From: JAWLAT01 sp041395325
Lineage (GTDB): Bacteria > Pseudomonadota > Gammaproteobacteria > Xanthomonadales > SZUA-5
DNA: 64,000 nt
Assembly: GCA_041395325.1 (NCBI GenBank)
Contig: JAWLAT010000018.1
Coordinates: forward strand, 36,740 to 100,739
Direction of reading: 5' to 3'
Below the pieces are notes generated by a model. The model was not told the origin of the DNA. It made no database searches and saw nothing but the letters and a program-made list of their open reading frames with translations. This document shows, one piece after another, positions 25,690-34,854 of this stretch; within the stretch, counting starts at the first letter, position 1; each line of letters starts with the position of its first letter. The translations under genes were made by a program, and so were the position numbers.

Positions 25690-28600
25690 ATGCCCCTGTT
25701 GCTGCTGTCCGGGCCGTTGCGCCTGTCTCCCTTTCGTCTCGATGCCTTGAACGAGCGCCTGCACGGCAGGTTGCGCGTGCTGGCGGGTCGGGACCTGTTT
25801 CTGCTCGATGCGCCCGAGCTCACCGAAGATCAACGCGAACTCGCGGCAACATTGCTGTGCGATGCCCCGATCGCGGAGCCCGGGTCGGCGCATTCTCTGC
25901 ACGTCGCGCCCCGCTTTGGCACCCGTTCGCCGTGGTCGACCAAGGCCACCGAGATCCTGCGCAGCTGCGGTTTGCCCGTCGCTCGGGTTGAGCGCGTGCT
26001 GGTGCTCGATGCCGACCGACGGCTCGATGATCCCGAGGTCCTGGCCGTGTTGCATGACCGACTGGTCGAAGTGGCGGTCTGGGATGCTGGCGAACTTGCC
26101 GCCATTTTTGACGAGCACGCGCCGAGGCCCCTGCGCCTCATCGGCCGATCACGGGAGCAACTGGCTGCTGCCAATGTCAGCTTCGGCTTCGCGCTGAGCG
26201 CGGACGAACTGGACTATCTGGCCGAACAGTTTGCCGCACTGGGGCGCGACCCCACCGATGCCGAGCTGATGATGTTCGCCCAGGCCAATTCGGAGCATTG
26301 CCGGCACAAGATCTTCAACGCCCGCTGGACCATCGACGGTCAGCCGCAGGCCGACAGTCTGTTCGATCACATTCGCCACACTCATCGGTGCCATCCGCAA
26401 CTCACGCTGGTGGCCTACAAGGACAATGCCGCCGTCTTCAGCGGCCACGCCGGCGAGCGGATGCAGGTCGACCGTGACGGTCGCTGGCAGGCAGTGCACG
26501 AGGACCGGCCATTCCTGGCCAAGGTCGAAACGCACAATCATCCGACCGGAATTGCGCCGTATCCAGGTGCCGCCACCGGTTCCGGCGGCGAGATTCGCGA
26601 CGAGGGTGCCACCGGCCGAGGCGGCAAGCCGAAGGCCGGCTTGACCGGCTTCTCCGTGTCCGAGCTGCGCATTCCGGGCTTGCCGCGGGCCTGGGAGGCG
26701 GAGCGTGTGTTGCCGCCGCGTCAGGCCAGCGCACTGCGGATCATGCTGGAGGCGCCCATCGGCGCGGCCGCCTTCAACAACGAGTTTGGACGACCGGCAT
26801 TGACCGGCTACTTCCGCACCTTCGAGGCGCTGGAAGCGGACGCGCTGCGAGGCTATGCCTACGACAAGCCCATCATGCTGGCCGGCGGCCTGGGTGCCAT
26901 CCGGCCGGGACTGGTGGAAAAAGGTCATTTGCGTCCGGGCGACGCCCTGGTCGTACTCGGTGGACCGGGTATGCCCATCGGCCTGGGTGGCGGTGCGGCC
27001 TCGTCGATGGGTAGCGGCAGCAGTGACGTGGAACTGGACTTCGCCTCGGTGCAGCGCGACAACGCCGAAATGGAGCGACGTTGCCAGGAGGTGATCGACG
27101 CCTGCAATGCCATGGGCGCCGACACGCCGCTGGTCACCATTCACGATGTCGGTGCCGGCGGGCTGTCCAACGCCGTGCCGGAAGTGTTGTACGAGTCCGG
27201 TGTGGGCGCCGACATCCGACTGGCCGACATCCCCAGCGACGATCCGGGCATGAGTCCGCTGGAGCTGTGGTGCAATGAATCACAGGAACGCTATGTGCTC
27301 GGGGTCGCGGCCGCCAGGCTGGCCGATTTCCAGGCGCTGTGCGCGCGCGAACGCTGCCCCCATGCGGTCCTGGCGAGTGTCGCTGCCGAACCGCATCTGC
27401 GCCTGCTGCAGGACGACGGCGGCTGTGCCGTCGATCTGGATCTGGCGCTGGTCCTGGGCAAGGCGCCACGCACCGAGCGTGTGGCGCCGCGCTATCGGCC
27501 GGTGCCGGGTGCGGAGCTGGCGTTGGACGGGCGAGATCCTGGCGAGTTGCTGCGCGAAGTCTTGCGCTTGCCGGCCGTGGCCAGCAAGCAGTTCCTGATC
27601 ACCATCGGCGATCGCACGGTCGGCGGGTTGTGCCATCGCGACCAGATGGTCGGTCCCTGGCAGACGCCGGTGGCGGATTGCGCCGTCACGCTGGCGGGCT
27701 TTGACGGCGCGGCAGGTGAGGCCTTTGCCATCGGTGAACGCACGCCACTGGCCATTTGGGATGCCGGTGCCGCGGCTCGCATGGCGGTGACCGAAGCGGT
27801 CACCAACCTGCTGGCCAGCGACATCGAGGACACCGCGCAGATCCGCCTGAGCGCCAACTGGATGGCCGCATTGGGTGAACCGCAGGCCGACGCCGCGCTG
27901 TGGCATGCGGTGGAGAGCGTGGGGCGCGATCTTTGCCCGGCGCTGGGCATCGCCATTCCGGTCGGCAAGGACTCGTTGTCGATGCACTGCCGCTTCGACA
28001 CACCAGCGGGCCCTGGGCACACCCGTGCGCCGCTGTCGCTGGTGGTCACAGCATTCGCCGCGGTGGCCTCCGTCGACCGAACGCTGACACCGGAGCTGCA
28101 GCAACCGGAGCAACCCAGCGACCTTTGGCTGCTGGACCTGTCGGCCGGCGCCGATCGTCTGGGTGGCAGCGCATTGGCGCAGGTGCTTGGCCAGGCCGGC
28201 GGCGCTCCTCCCGATCTGGATGACCCGGCTCGTCTGCGGTCGCTGGCGCACTTGTTGGCAGACGCGCGTCGCGCCGGCTTGCTGCAGGCCTATCACGATC
28301 GCAGCGATGGCGGTCTGTGGGTCTGTCTGCTGGAAATGGCCTTTGCCGCCCGTTGTGGGTTGCAGATCGATCTGACCGATAGCGGGGCGCCTGCGCTGGC
28401 GCGTTTGTTGTGCGAGGAACCGGGCGCGGTGGTGCAGGTTCGACGAGCGGATCGCGCGGCTTTCGAGCTGCTGCTGGCGCGGCACGAGTGCAGCGAATGG
28501 GCGCACCGTGTGGCCAGTCCTCAAGCCAACGCCCAGGTTGCGGTGACCACCGCAGACTGGATTTTCGGCGCCAGCCTGCACGAGCTGCTCGATATCTGGG

Positions 28601-29511
28601 GCGAAACCAGCTGGGCGATGCAACGTCTGCGCGACGATCCGGCGTGTGCGGACAGCGAACGCGCTGCGCTGATCGATCCCCAGGCGGCGCCGCTGCCCTG
28701 GTCGGTGCCATTCGAGCCTGAGCCGGAATTGCCGTTGTCACTGCAGCTCGGCCGTCGGCCGCGGGTGGCGATCCTGCGCGAGCAGGGCGTCAACGGACAG
28801 GTCGAGATGGCTGCCGCCTTCGACCGCGCCGGCTTCGAGGCCATCGACGTCACCATGAGCGATCTGCTCGAGGGCCGTCGGGCTTTGCGTGATTTCGCTG
28901 GCGTGGCGGCTTGCGGTGGCTTTTCCTATGGCGACGTCCTGGGAGCCGGACTGGGATGGGCCAAGGGCATCCTGTACCACCCAGAGCTGTCGGCGCAGTT
29001 TCGCGACTATTTCGCCCTGGCGGACCGCTTCGCACTGGGTGTGTGCAATGGTTGTCAGATGATGTCGGCGCTCAAGCCGCTGATTCCGGGCGCCCAAGCC
29101 TGGCCTCGCTTCCGCCGCAATCGCAGCGAGCAGTATGAGGCTCGGTTGGTGGGTGTCGAGGTGCTGCCGAGTCAGTCAGTACTCTTCGCCGGCATGGCCG
29201 GCGCGCGTCTGCCGGTGGTCGTGGCACACGGTGAAGGCCGCGCCGAGTTCGCCGATCCGGCCGATCAGAATCAGGTCGAGGCCTGTCTGCGCTTTGCCGA
29301 TGGCAACGAGCAGTTCCCCTACAATCCCAACGGTTCGCCTGGCGGAATTACCGGGCTGACCGCGGCCGAGGGCCGCGTCACCATCCTGATGCCGCATCCG
29401 GAGCGGATCTTCCTCAGCCGTCAGTTGTCATGGAAAGCGCCGGACTGGTCGCACCAAGCTTCCCCGTGGATGCGGCTGTTCCACAACGCGCGTCAATTCG
29501 TACGAACGTGA
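25690..29511 (+). CDS. purL: Phosphoribosylformylglycinamidine synthase
   Basis: The protein has 1273 residues, the large single-chain form of the enzyme. The order is an N-terminal PurS-like domain, a linker with NSEHCRHKIFNA, two AIRS-type synthetase domains (the first with ETHNHPTGIAPYPGAATGSG, the second ending with HDRSDGGLWVCLLEMAFA), and a C-terminal class I glutaminase from about residue 1023. The glutaminase Cys is in GVCNGCQMM near residue 1119, and the His/Glu pair is in MPHPERIF. It converts FGAR and glutamine to FGAM in purine synthesis. The start at 25690 (MPLLLLSGPLRLSPFRL) matches the family N-terminus. Confidence 0.96.
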   Translation: MPLLLLSGPLRLSPFRLDALNERLHGRLRVLAGRDLFLLDAPELTEDQRELAATLLCDAPIAEPGSAHSLHVAPRFGTRSPWSTKATEILRSCGLPVARVERVLVLDADRRLDDPEVLAVLHDRLVEVAVWDAGELAAIFDEHAPRPLRLIGRSREQLAAANVSFGFALSADELDYLAEQFAALGRDPTDAELMMFAQANSEHCRHKIFNARWTIDGQPQADSLFDHIRHTHRCHPQLTLVAYKDNAAVFSGHAGERMQVDRDGRWQAVHEDRPFLAKVETHNHPTGIAPYPGAATGSGGEIRDEGATGRGGKPKAGLTGFSVSELRIPGLPRAWEAERVLPPRQASALRIMLEAPIGAAAFNNEFGRPALTGYFRTFEALEADALRGYAYDKPIMLAGGLGAIRPGLVEKGHLRPGDALVVLGGPGMPIGLGGGAASSMGSGSSDVELDFASVQRDNAEMERRCQEVIDACNAMGADTPLVTIHDVGAGGLSNAVPEVLYESGVGADIRLADIPSDDPGMSPLELWCNESQERYVLGVAAARLADFQALCARERCPHAVLASVAAEPHLRLLQDDGGCAVDLDLALVLGKAPRTERVAPRYRPVPGAELALDGRDPGELLREVLRLPAVASKQFLITIGDRTVGGLCHRDQMVGPWQTPVADCAVTLAGFDGAAGEAFAIGERTPLAIWDAGAAARMAVTEAVTNLLASDIEDTAQIRLSANWMAALGEPQADAALWHAVESVGRDLCPALGIAIPVGKDSLSMHCRFDTPAGPGHTRAPLSLVVTAFAAVASVDRTLTPELQQPEQPSDLWLLDLSAGADRLGGSALAQVLGQAGGAPPDLDDPARLRSLAHLLADARRAGLLQAYHDRSDGGLWVCLLEMAFAARCGLQIDLTDSGAPALARLLCEEPGAVVQVRRADRAAFELLLARHECSEWAHRVASPQANAQVAVTTADWIFGASLHELLDIWGETSWAMQRLRDDPACADSERAALIDPQAAPLPWSVPFEPEPELPLSLQLGRRPRVAILREQGVNGQVEMAAAFDRAGFEAIDVTMSDLLEGRRALRDFAGVAACGGFSYGDVLGAGLGWAKGILYHPELSAQFRDYFALADRFALGVCNGCQMMSALKPLIPGAQAWPRFRRNRSEQYEARLVGVEVLPSQSVLFAGMAGARLPVVVAHGEGRAEFADPADQNQVEACLRFADGNEQFPYNPNGSPGGITGLTAAEGRVTILMPHPERIFLSRQLSWKAPDWSHQASPWMRLFHNARQFVRT

Positions 29512-29518
29512 GCAGAAC

Positions 29519-30208
29519 ATGTTTCTAGGCCCATTGAAGACCCTGCTGTTCAGCGCCGCCCTGTGGCTGCCACTGTCCTTTTTCGTCTGGTTCTATCTGT
29601 CCGCCATCCTGGTGATGCCGGTGCGCTGGCTGGCCGAGCAGGTGCTGGTCAGCTGGATGCCGCAGATCTTCACCGGCAGCGAGCAGTTGCGGCACCTGGT
29701 CACGATGTTCACCGTGTTGCCGGTGGATCAGGGCATGTTGCCGCCGGGCGTAGACCCCAGCATGGTTCAGCCCATCAGCATTGACGTGAATCCGATGATC
29801 TACGGCTACAGCTTTCCGGTGCTGATCGGACTGGTCATGGCCACACCGCTGAAGCTGCGTCAGCGCATGTTGCAGATCGCGATCGCCCTGGCTTGCCTGT
29901 GGCCGATCCAGAGCTTCGGCGTGGTCTTCGATGTGCTCAAGTCGCTGCGCTTTGAGAGTGGCGACATCGGCGTGGCAGCCATCCAGGGCGCCGGACTGTC
30001 TGCCAATCTGCTGGCCTTCTGCTACCAGCTGGGCTATCTGATCCTGCCGGCGGTATTTCCGATTTTCCTGTGGGTGGCGATGAACAAGCGCTTCATCGAG
30101 CGCCTGGTCACCGTCGACGATGACCGCCTCGAAGATGTGGTTTACGGCGGTGAAAAAGTGCCGGCTGAGCGGCCGACGAAGTCGCCACGAGACGGAGAGG
30201 CCGGATGA
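29519..30208 (+). CDS. Polytopic membrane protein of unknown function, co-transcribed with gspE
   Basis: The protein has 229 residues. Hydrophobic helices are seen at residues about 8-36 (LLFSAALWLPLSFFVWFYLS), 95-115, 120-140 and 165-190, leaving a C-terminal cytoplasmic tail with many charged residues. It resembles membrane proteins that I recall being annotated as exosortase-associated in Xanthomonadales, but I cannot confirm this. It starts seven bases after purL and its stop overlaps the gspE start (ATGA). The coupling suggests a link to secretion, but this is only positional. No catalytic motif is visible. Confidence 0.65.
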   Translation: MFLGPLKTLLFSAALWLPLSFFVWFYLSAILVMPVRWLAEQVLVSWMPQIFTGSEQLRHLVTMFTVLPVDQGMLPPGVDPSMVQPISIDVNPMIYGYSFPVLIGLVMATPLKLRQRMLQIAIALACLWPIQSFGVVFDVLKSLRFESGDIGVAAIQGAGLSANLLAFCYQLGYLILPAVFPIFLWVAMNKRFIERLVTVDDDRLEDVVYGGEKVPAERPTKSPRDGEAG

Positions 30209-31935
30209 GCGACGAGAACACCACGGTGGAGCCCACGGTCGCGCAGGTGTCCCCGCAGGAATCCCGCATCGTCCAGTTGCTGATCGAGCGCGCGCGGCTG
30301 AAGGATGCGGACCTGCAGCGGGCTCGCCGGGTCCATGACGAGAATCCCGAGGGCAGCCTGCTGGCCCTGCTGACCCGTCTGGGTCTGGCTGGCGAGCGTG
30401 AAGTGGCCGAGGCCAGTGCCGAGGTGTTGCAGATCCCGCTGCTGGCGGCGAAGGATTGCCCCGAAGTACCGCCCAGTGGCACGCAGCTGAGCCTGCGTTT
30501 CCTCAAGCACTTTCATGTCGTGCCGATCGCCGAGGACGAGCAGTCGATCAGCTTGCTGGTGGCCGATCCCAATGATCCCTATCCGGTGCAGGCCGCGCGG
30601 ATGGCCAGTGGCAAGGCGGTGCAGGTTCGCATCGGCCTGCGCAGCGAGATCGACGACCTGATCGAGCGCTACTACGGCCAGGGCCGGTCGGCGATGGGGA
30701 CGATCGTCGAGAATCTGAGCGAGGACGGCGGCGGCGAGGATGACGTCGAGCATCTGCGCGATCTGGCCTCCGAAGCCCCGGTCATCCGGCTGGTCAATCT
30801 GCTGATGCAGCGGGCGGTGGAAGCCCGCGCCTCCGATATTCACATTGAGCCGTTCGAGAACCGACTACGGGTGCGCTATCGCATCGACGGCGTGTTGCAG
30901 GAGGTGGAATCGCCGCCATCCAGCTCCGCAGCGGCCGTCATCTCGCGCGTCAAGATCATGGCCAAGCTCAACATCGCCGAGCGCCGCCTGCCGCAGGATG
31001 GCCGCATCCTGTTGCGCGTGCAGGGCAAGGAGCTGGATTTGCGTGTGTCGACCGTGCCCACCGCCTATGGTGAGAGCGTGGTCATGCGTATCCTGGATCG
31101 CGAGAACGTGGTGCTGGATTTCCAGTCGCTTGGATTCACCGACGAGTTTCTGCCGCGCTTCCTGAAGGTGCTGGAGATGCCGCACGGCATCCTGCTGGTC
31201 ACCGGACCTACCGGCTCGGGCAAGACCACCACGCTGTACACGGCGCTGGAGAAGCTCAACACCGCCGAGGTCAAGATCATCACGGTCGAGGACCCGGTCG
31301 AGTATCAGATCGAAGGCGTCAATCAGATTCAGGCCAAGCCACAGATCGGCATGGACTTCGCGCATGCGTTGCGCTCGATCGTGCGTCAGGATCCGGACGT
31401 GATCATGATCGGCGAAATGCGCGATCTGGAGACCGCCAAGATCGCCATTCAGTCGGCACTGACCGGCCATCTGGTGCTGTCGACGCTGCACACCAACAAC
31501 GCCGCCGGCGCGGTGACCCGATTGCTCGACATGGGCGTGGACGACTATCTGCTGTGCTCGACCGTCAATGGCGTGCTGGCGCAGCGACTGGTCCGGCGGC
31601 TGGACCCGCATCAGCGTGAGCAGTATCGCGCATTGCCCGAAGTGGTCGCCGAACATCAGTTGCGACGCTTCACCCAGGCCGATCCGGTGATGCTGTATCG
31701 GCCAGTGCCGTCCGAGCACAACCCGACGGGCTACGCCGGGCGAACCACGATCATGGAGTTCCTGGTCAGCTCCGAACCCTTGCGCCGCCTGATCATGCAG
31801 CATGCCGACATGAGCAAGCTGGAGGAGCAGGCGCGCGTTGAAGGCATGCGCACGATGTACGAAGACGGCCTGGTCAAGGCCCTCAACGGCGTCACGACGC
31901 TGGAAGAAGTGCTGCGGGTGACGCAGGAGAATTGA
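30205..31935 (+). CDS. gspE: Type II secretion ATPase GspE
   Basis: The protein has 576 residues. The N-terminal domain binds GspL, and the C-terminal domain is the hexameric ATPase. Visible are the Asp-box region with RAVEARASDIHIEP, Walker A GPTGSGKTTT near residue 334, VIMIGEMRD as Walker B near 397, and the His-box GHLVLSTLHTNNA. The tetracysteine zinc subdomain usual between Walker B and the C-terminus is missing: the stretch before TGYAGRTTIMEFL contains no Cys-x-x-Cys pair. It powers pseudopilus assembly from the cytoplasm. It starts the Xps-ordered operon and is followed by an ACTGGAA repeat. Confidence 0.95.
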   Translation: MSDENTTVEPTVAQVSPQESRIVQLLIERARLKDADLQRARRVHDENPEGSLLALLTRLGLAGEREVAEASAEVLQIPLLAAKDCPEVPPSGTQLSLRFLKHFHVVPIAEDEQSISLLVADPNDPYPVQAARMASGKAVQVRIGLRSEIDDLIERYYGQGRSAMGTIVENLSEDGGGEDDVEHLRDLASEAPVIRLVNLLMQRAVEARASDIHIEPFENRLRVRYRIDGVLQEVESPPSSSAAAVISRVKIMAKLNIAERRLPQDGRILLRVQGKELDLRVSTVPTAYGESVVMRILDRENVVLDFQSLGFTDEFLPRFLKVLEMPHGILLVTGPTGSGKTTTLYTALEKLNTAEVKIITVEDPVEYQIEGVNQIQAKPQIGMDFAHALRSIVRQDPDVIMIGEMRDLETAKIAIQSALTGHLVLSTLHTNNAAGAVTRLLDMGVDDYLLCSTVNGVLAQRLVRRLDPHQREQYRALPEVVAEHQLRRFTQADPVMLYRPVPSEHNPTGYAGRTTIMEFLVSSEPLRRLIMQHADMSKLEEQARVEGMRTMYEDGLVKALNGVTTLEEVLRVTQEN

Positions 31936-31948
31936 TTTGAAGAGCGAA

Positions 31949-32031
31949 GTTCCAGTGACCAGTACCAGTAGCCAGAAGGGCCAGTGTATCCAGATTGCCA
32001 AACTGGCAACTGGAACTGGCGACTGGAACTG
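31949..32031. repeat. ACTGGAA-type inverted repeat between gspE and gspF
   Basis: The left arm 31949-31975 (GTTCCAGTGACCAGTACCAG and on) and right arm 32003-32029 are inverted complements at about 23 of 27 positions, around a 27-base centre. Each arm is built from ACTGG-based units. The 20 bases at 32012-32031 are identical to 7238-7257. The right arm ends five bases before the gspF start codon, so it would cover the gspF ribosome-binding region and might reduce its translation. Confidence 0.75.
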
Positions 32032-32036
32032 ATTCC

Positions 32037-33251
32037 ATGCCCGCCTTCCGCTACAAGGCCGTCGCGCCGTCTGGCGAAGTCCTGCAGGGGCAGATGGACG
32101 CCGACAGCCTGGACGACGTGATTGCCCGCTTGCAGGACCAGGGCAATCTGCCGCTGGAGGCCGTTCCCGCCGATGCCGGTGCTGGCGTGGGCCTGGCCAA
32201 TCTGTTCCGCCCCAGTGGTGTCACCCAGGCGGAGATTCTGCAGTTCACGCAGCAACTGGCGACCCTGTTGGGCGCCGGTCTGCCGCTGGATCGGGCCCTG
32301 CAGATTCAGGTCGAACTGGCCGACAAGGACCGTTTTCGTCGGCTGGTGACCCGCATTCGCGATGATGTTCGCGGCGGCACGTCATTGTCCGAATCACTCG
32401 ACCGTCAGCACGGCGCCTTCTCACGGCTGTACATCAACATGATCCGTGCCGGTGAAGTTGGCGGCACTGTCGATCAGACCCTGGCCCGTCTGGGTGAGTA
32501 TCTGGAGCGCACCAAGGATCTGAAGTCTTCGGTGGTGTCGGCGATGATCTATCCGATCATTCTGCTGGTGCTGTCCGGCGCTGCGCTGGTCTTCCTGCTG
32601 TTGTTCGTCATTCCCCGGTTCACGCCCATCTTCGAGGAATTGGGCGGGGATCTGCCGTTGCTGACGCAGATCGTGCTGGCGCTGGCAGCGGCATTGCGCT
32701 ACGGCTGGTGGGCCATCGCGCTGGCCCTGTTCGGCATCTTCTACTACTTCCGTCAGCAGTTCGCCCAGCCGGCCACGCGGCTGATTTGGGATGGTCGATT
32801 GTTGCGCGCCCGCTGGGTGGGTGACCTGCTGGCCAAGATAGACACGGCCCGCTTTGCCCGCACCACCGGTACCTTGCTGAAGAATGGCGTGCCCTTGCTG
32901 GGCAGCCTGTCCATCGCCCGCAATGTGTTGACCAATTCTGTGCTGGCCGAACAGCTCGAGCAGGCCTCCAAAGAGGTCAAGACCGGCGGGCGGCTGGCGC
33001 ATGCGCTGGCCGAGGATGGGCTGTTTCCGCGACTGGCCTTGCAGATGATCAGCGTCGGCGAGGAAACCGGACAGCTGGACAACATGCTGGTGAAGGTGGC
33101 TGACACCTATGACCGCGAGGTGCGTCTGACCATCGATCGATTGATGTCCGCGCTGGTGCCGGTGGTGACGATCATCCTGGCCGCCTTCATCGCGATGATC
33201 GTGCTCTCGATGGTGATGGCGATCATGTCGATGAATGAGTTGTTTGCCTGA
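32037..33251 (+). CDS. gspF: Type II secretion inner-membrane protein GspF
   Basis: The protein has 404 residues, the standard length. Two T2SSF domains are present, each with the pattern FTQQLATLLGAGLPLDRALQ and RTTGTLLKNGVPLLGSLSIA. Three membrane helices are visible (IILLVLSGAALVFLLLFVIP, ALAAALRYGWWAIALALFG, and the C-terminal VVTIILAAFIAMIVLSMVMA). It is the membrane platform that couples GspE to the pseudopilins. No good ribosome-binding site precedes the ATG because a repeat arm occupies that space. Confidence 0.95.
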   Translation: MPAFRYKAVAPSGEVLQGQMDADSLDDVIARLQDQGNLPLEAVPADAGAGVGLANLFRPSGVTQAEILQFTQQLATLLGAGLPLDRALQIQVELADKDRFRRLVTRIRDDVRGGTSLSESLDRQHGAFSRLYINMIRAGEVGGTVDQTLARLGEYLERTKDLKSSVVSAMIYPIILLVLSGAALVFLLLFVIPRFTPIFEELGGDLPLLTQIVLALAAALRYGWWAIALALFGIFYYFRQQFAQPATRLIWDGRLLRARWVGDLLAKIDTARFARTTGTLLKNGVPLLGSLSIARNVLTNSVLAEQLEQASKEVKTGGRLAHALAEDGLFPRLALQMISVGEETGQLDNMLVKVADTYDREVRLTIDRLMSALVPVVTIILAAFIAMIVLSMVMAIMSMNELFA

Positions 33252-33254
33252 CGG

Positions 33255-33341
33255 CAGGGCTGAGGGCCGAGGGCAGAGGGATCAGACACGTTCGAGGCGG
33301 CTGCCTTTCCCTGAACTCTCAGCCCTGAACCCTTGGCCCTG
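33255..33341. repeat. TCAGCCC-type inverted repeat between gspF and gspG
   Basis: The left arm 33255-33285 (CAGGGCTGAGGGCCGAGGGC and on) and right arm 33309-33341 (CCCTGAACTCTCAGCCCTGA and on) are inverted and built of degenerate heptads around a 23-base centre. The rest of the 233-base gspF-gspG spacer, to 33484, may hold a separate promoter for the abundant pseudopilin gspG; I see no clear -35/-10 pair. Confidence 0.7.
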
Positions 33342-33484
33342 CTTCAACCCCACTTCACCTCGCTGGCGGAACCTTGCGGCATGCTGCGTGGTCTTGAATG
33401 GCAATGGTCGCTTGCGTCCTGCGCGGTCGCGGCCTAGCCTGCGCCGCCTGAGTTCGGCCACAGACACGAGCAAGACGAGGAATC

Positions 33485-33898
33485 ATGATGAACAAGCGTG
33501 GACAGAGCGGCTTCAGCCTGATCGAGGTGCTGCTGGTGCTGGCGTTGATCGCGGCGATCGGCTCGCTGGTGGCGACCAACATCTTCAAGCAAGGTGAGGC
33601 GGCCAAGGTCAAGCTGGCCATTGGTGGCGCCAAGAAGCTGGGCATGGCTATCGACAATTTCTATATCGACACCGGCAACCTGCCGAACAAGCTTGAGGAC
33701 CTGATTCGCAGCCCGGGCAACACGACAGGCTGGGACGGGCCCTACGTGAAGGAAAACGAGCTGAGCGATCCCTGGGATTCGCCGTACCAGCTCAAGGTAC
33801 CGGGCGACAACGGCGCCTATGACATCCTCTCCTACGGCGCCGACAAGAAACCCGGCGGCGATGGCAAGGGTGCCGACATCGGCAACTGGATGGGTTGA
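33485..33898 (+). CDS. gspG: Major pseudopilin GspG
   Basis: The protein has 137 residues. The prepilin peptidase site is G/FSLIE with the mature Phe at position 11 and Glu+5 present, followed by the hydrophobic helix VLLVLALIAAIGSLVATNIF. The C-terminal part carries the GspG signature WDGPYVKENELSDPWDSPYQ with the calcium-binding region. It is the main subunit of the periplasmic pseudopilus. The start is one of two adjacent ATG codons (33485 or 33488) behind GAGGA. The prepilin peptidase gene is not in this window. Confidence 0.95.
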   Translation: MMNKRGQSGFSLIEVLLVLALIAAIGSLVATNIFKQGEAAKVKLAIGGAKKLGMAIDNFYIDTGNLPNKLEDLIRSPGNTTGWDGPYVKENELSDPWDSPYQLKVPGDNGAYDILSYGADKKPGGDGKGADIGNWMG

Positions 33899-33910
33899 TC
33901 GAGAACGGGG

Positions 33911-34405
33911 ATGGCGCTGGAGCGTTGCAATCCCCGACGGCCCGTGACCCGGCGCTGGTCACGGGCCTTTACGTTGATCGAGATGCTGGCCGTGTTGGCG
34001 CTGGTGGCCGTCATGATCACTGTGTTCGCCATCTCGATCGGTGGCCGGCTGGAGAAGCTCAAGATCAGCGGTGCGGCCAAGGATGTGATGTCGGCGCTGC
34101 GCTATACCCGCAGCCAGGCCATCGTCACGCGCTCGGAGCAGTTTCTCGAGGTCGACGTCGAAGCTCGGACCATCCAGGCGCCTGGACGCGAGCCTGTGCA
34201 ATTGCCGGAACAGATCGAACTGGGCCTGCTGACGGCGCAACAGGAGTTGTCCGGCAGTCAGCGCGGCAAGATCCGCTTTTTTCCCGATGGTGGCTCCACC
34301 GGCGGCAAGGTGATGCTGGCGACCGAAGCTCGACAGTGGGAGGTCAAGGTGTCCTGGCTGACTGGCGAGATTGAGCTCGACGACGGTCGCGAGCAGGAGC
34401 GCTGA
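33911..34405 (+). CDS. gspH: Minor pseudopilin GspH
   Basis: The protein has 164 residues. A basic leader of 18 residues ends in WSRA, followed by FTLIEMLAVLALVAVMITVF. The residue before the cleavage site is Ala instead of the usual Gly; processing is still possible because Ala at -1 is tolerated in some pilins. The C-terminal domain with GKIRFFPDGGSTGGKVML is typical of GspH. It is a minor subunit of the pseudopilus, twelve bases after gspG. Confidence 0.92.
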   Translation: MALERCNPRRPVTRRWSRAFTLIEMLAVLALVAVMITVFAISIGGRLEKLKISGAAKDVMSALRYTRSQAIVTRSEQFLEVDVEARTIQAPGREPVQLPEQIELGLLTAQQELSGSQRGKIRFFPDGGSTGGKVMLATEARQWEVKVSWLTGEIELDDGREQER

Positions 34406-34410
34406 ACGTC

Positions 34411-34854
34411 ATGATTGCCCCTTCGATTGCCACGCGGATGTCGGCCGGTCGCCGCTCCGTCGGCGGCTTCACCTTGCTGGAAGTGCTGGCCGCCTTTGTC
34501 ATCTTCGTGCTGGTGTTCGGCGGCATTCTTGAAACCTTGTCGGTAGCCGGCCGCAATTCGCGCCGCAGTGCCGACATCAGCGCCGCCGCCCAATGGGCAC
34601 AGAGCAAACTCGATGCCGTGGGCGTTGAGTCGCCATTGGAAGATGGCAGCGAGAGCGGTCGCTTCGACGATCGTTTTCGCTATCGCCTGGAGATCAGGAC
34701 CTTCGAACCACCGGTGATCGAAGGGGCCGCGCAGCCCGCGGTCGCGGTGGACATGTTCCGTATCGAGCTGATCGTGACCTGGGAAGATGGCTATCGAGAG
34801 CGCGAGCAGCGCTTCGTCACGGTGCGTTCGCGACTCAAGCAGGGCAGCGTATGA
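34411..34854 (+). CDS. gspI: Minor pseudopilin GspI
   Basis: The protein has 147 residues. The leader ends in GG and is followed by FTLLEVLAAFVIFVLVFGGI with Glu+5 present. The remainder, with AAQWAQSKLDAVGVE and a beta-rich end, matches GspI, which nucleates the tip complex with GspJ and GspK. It is five bases after gspH and overlaps gspJ by four bases. Confidence 0.92.
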   Translation: MIAPSIATRMSAGRRSVGGFTLLEVLAAFVIFVLVFGGILETLSVAGRNSRRSADISAAAQWAQSKLDAVGVESPLEDGSESGRFDDRFRYRLEIRTFEPPVIEGAAQPAVAVDMFRIELIVTWEDGYREREQRFVTVRSRLKQGSV

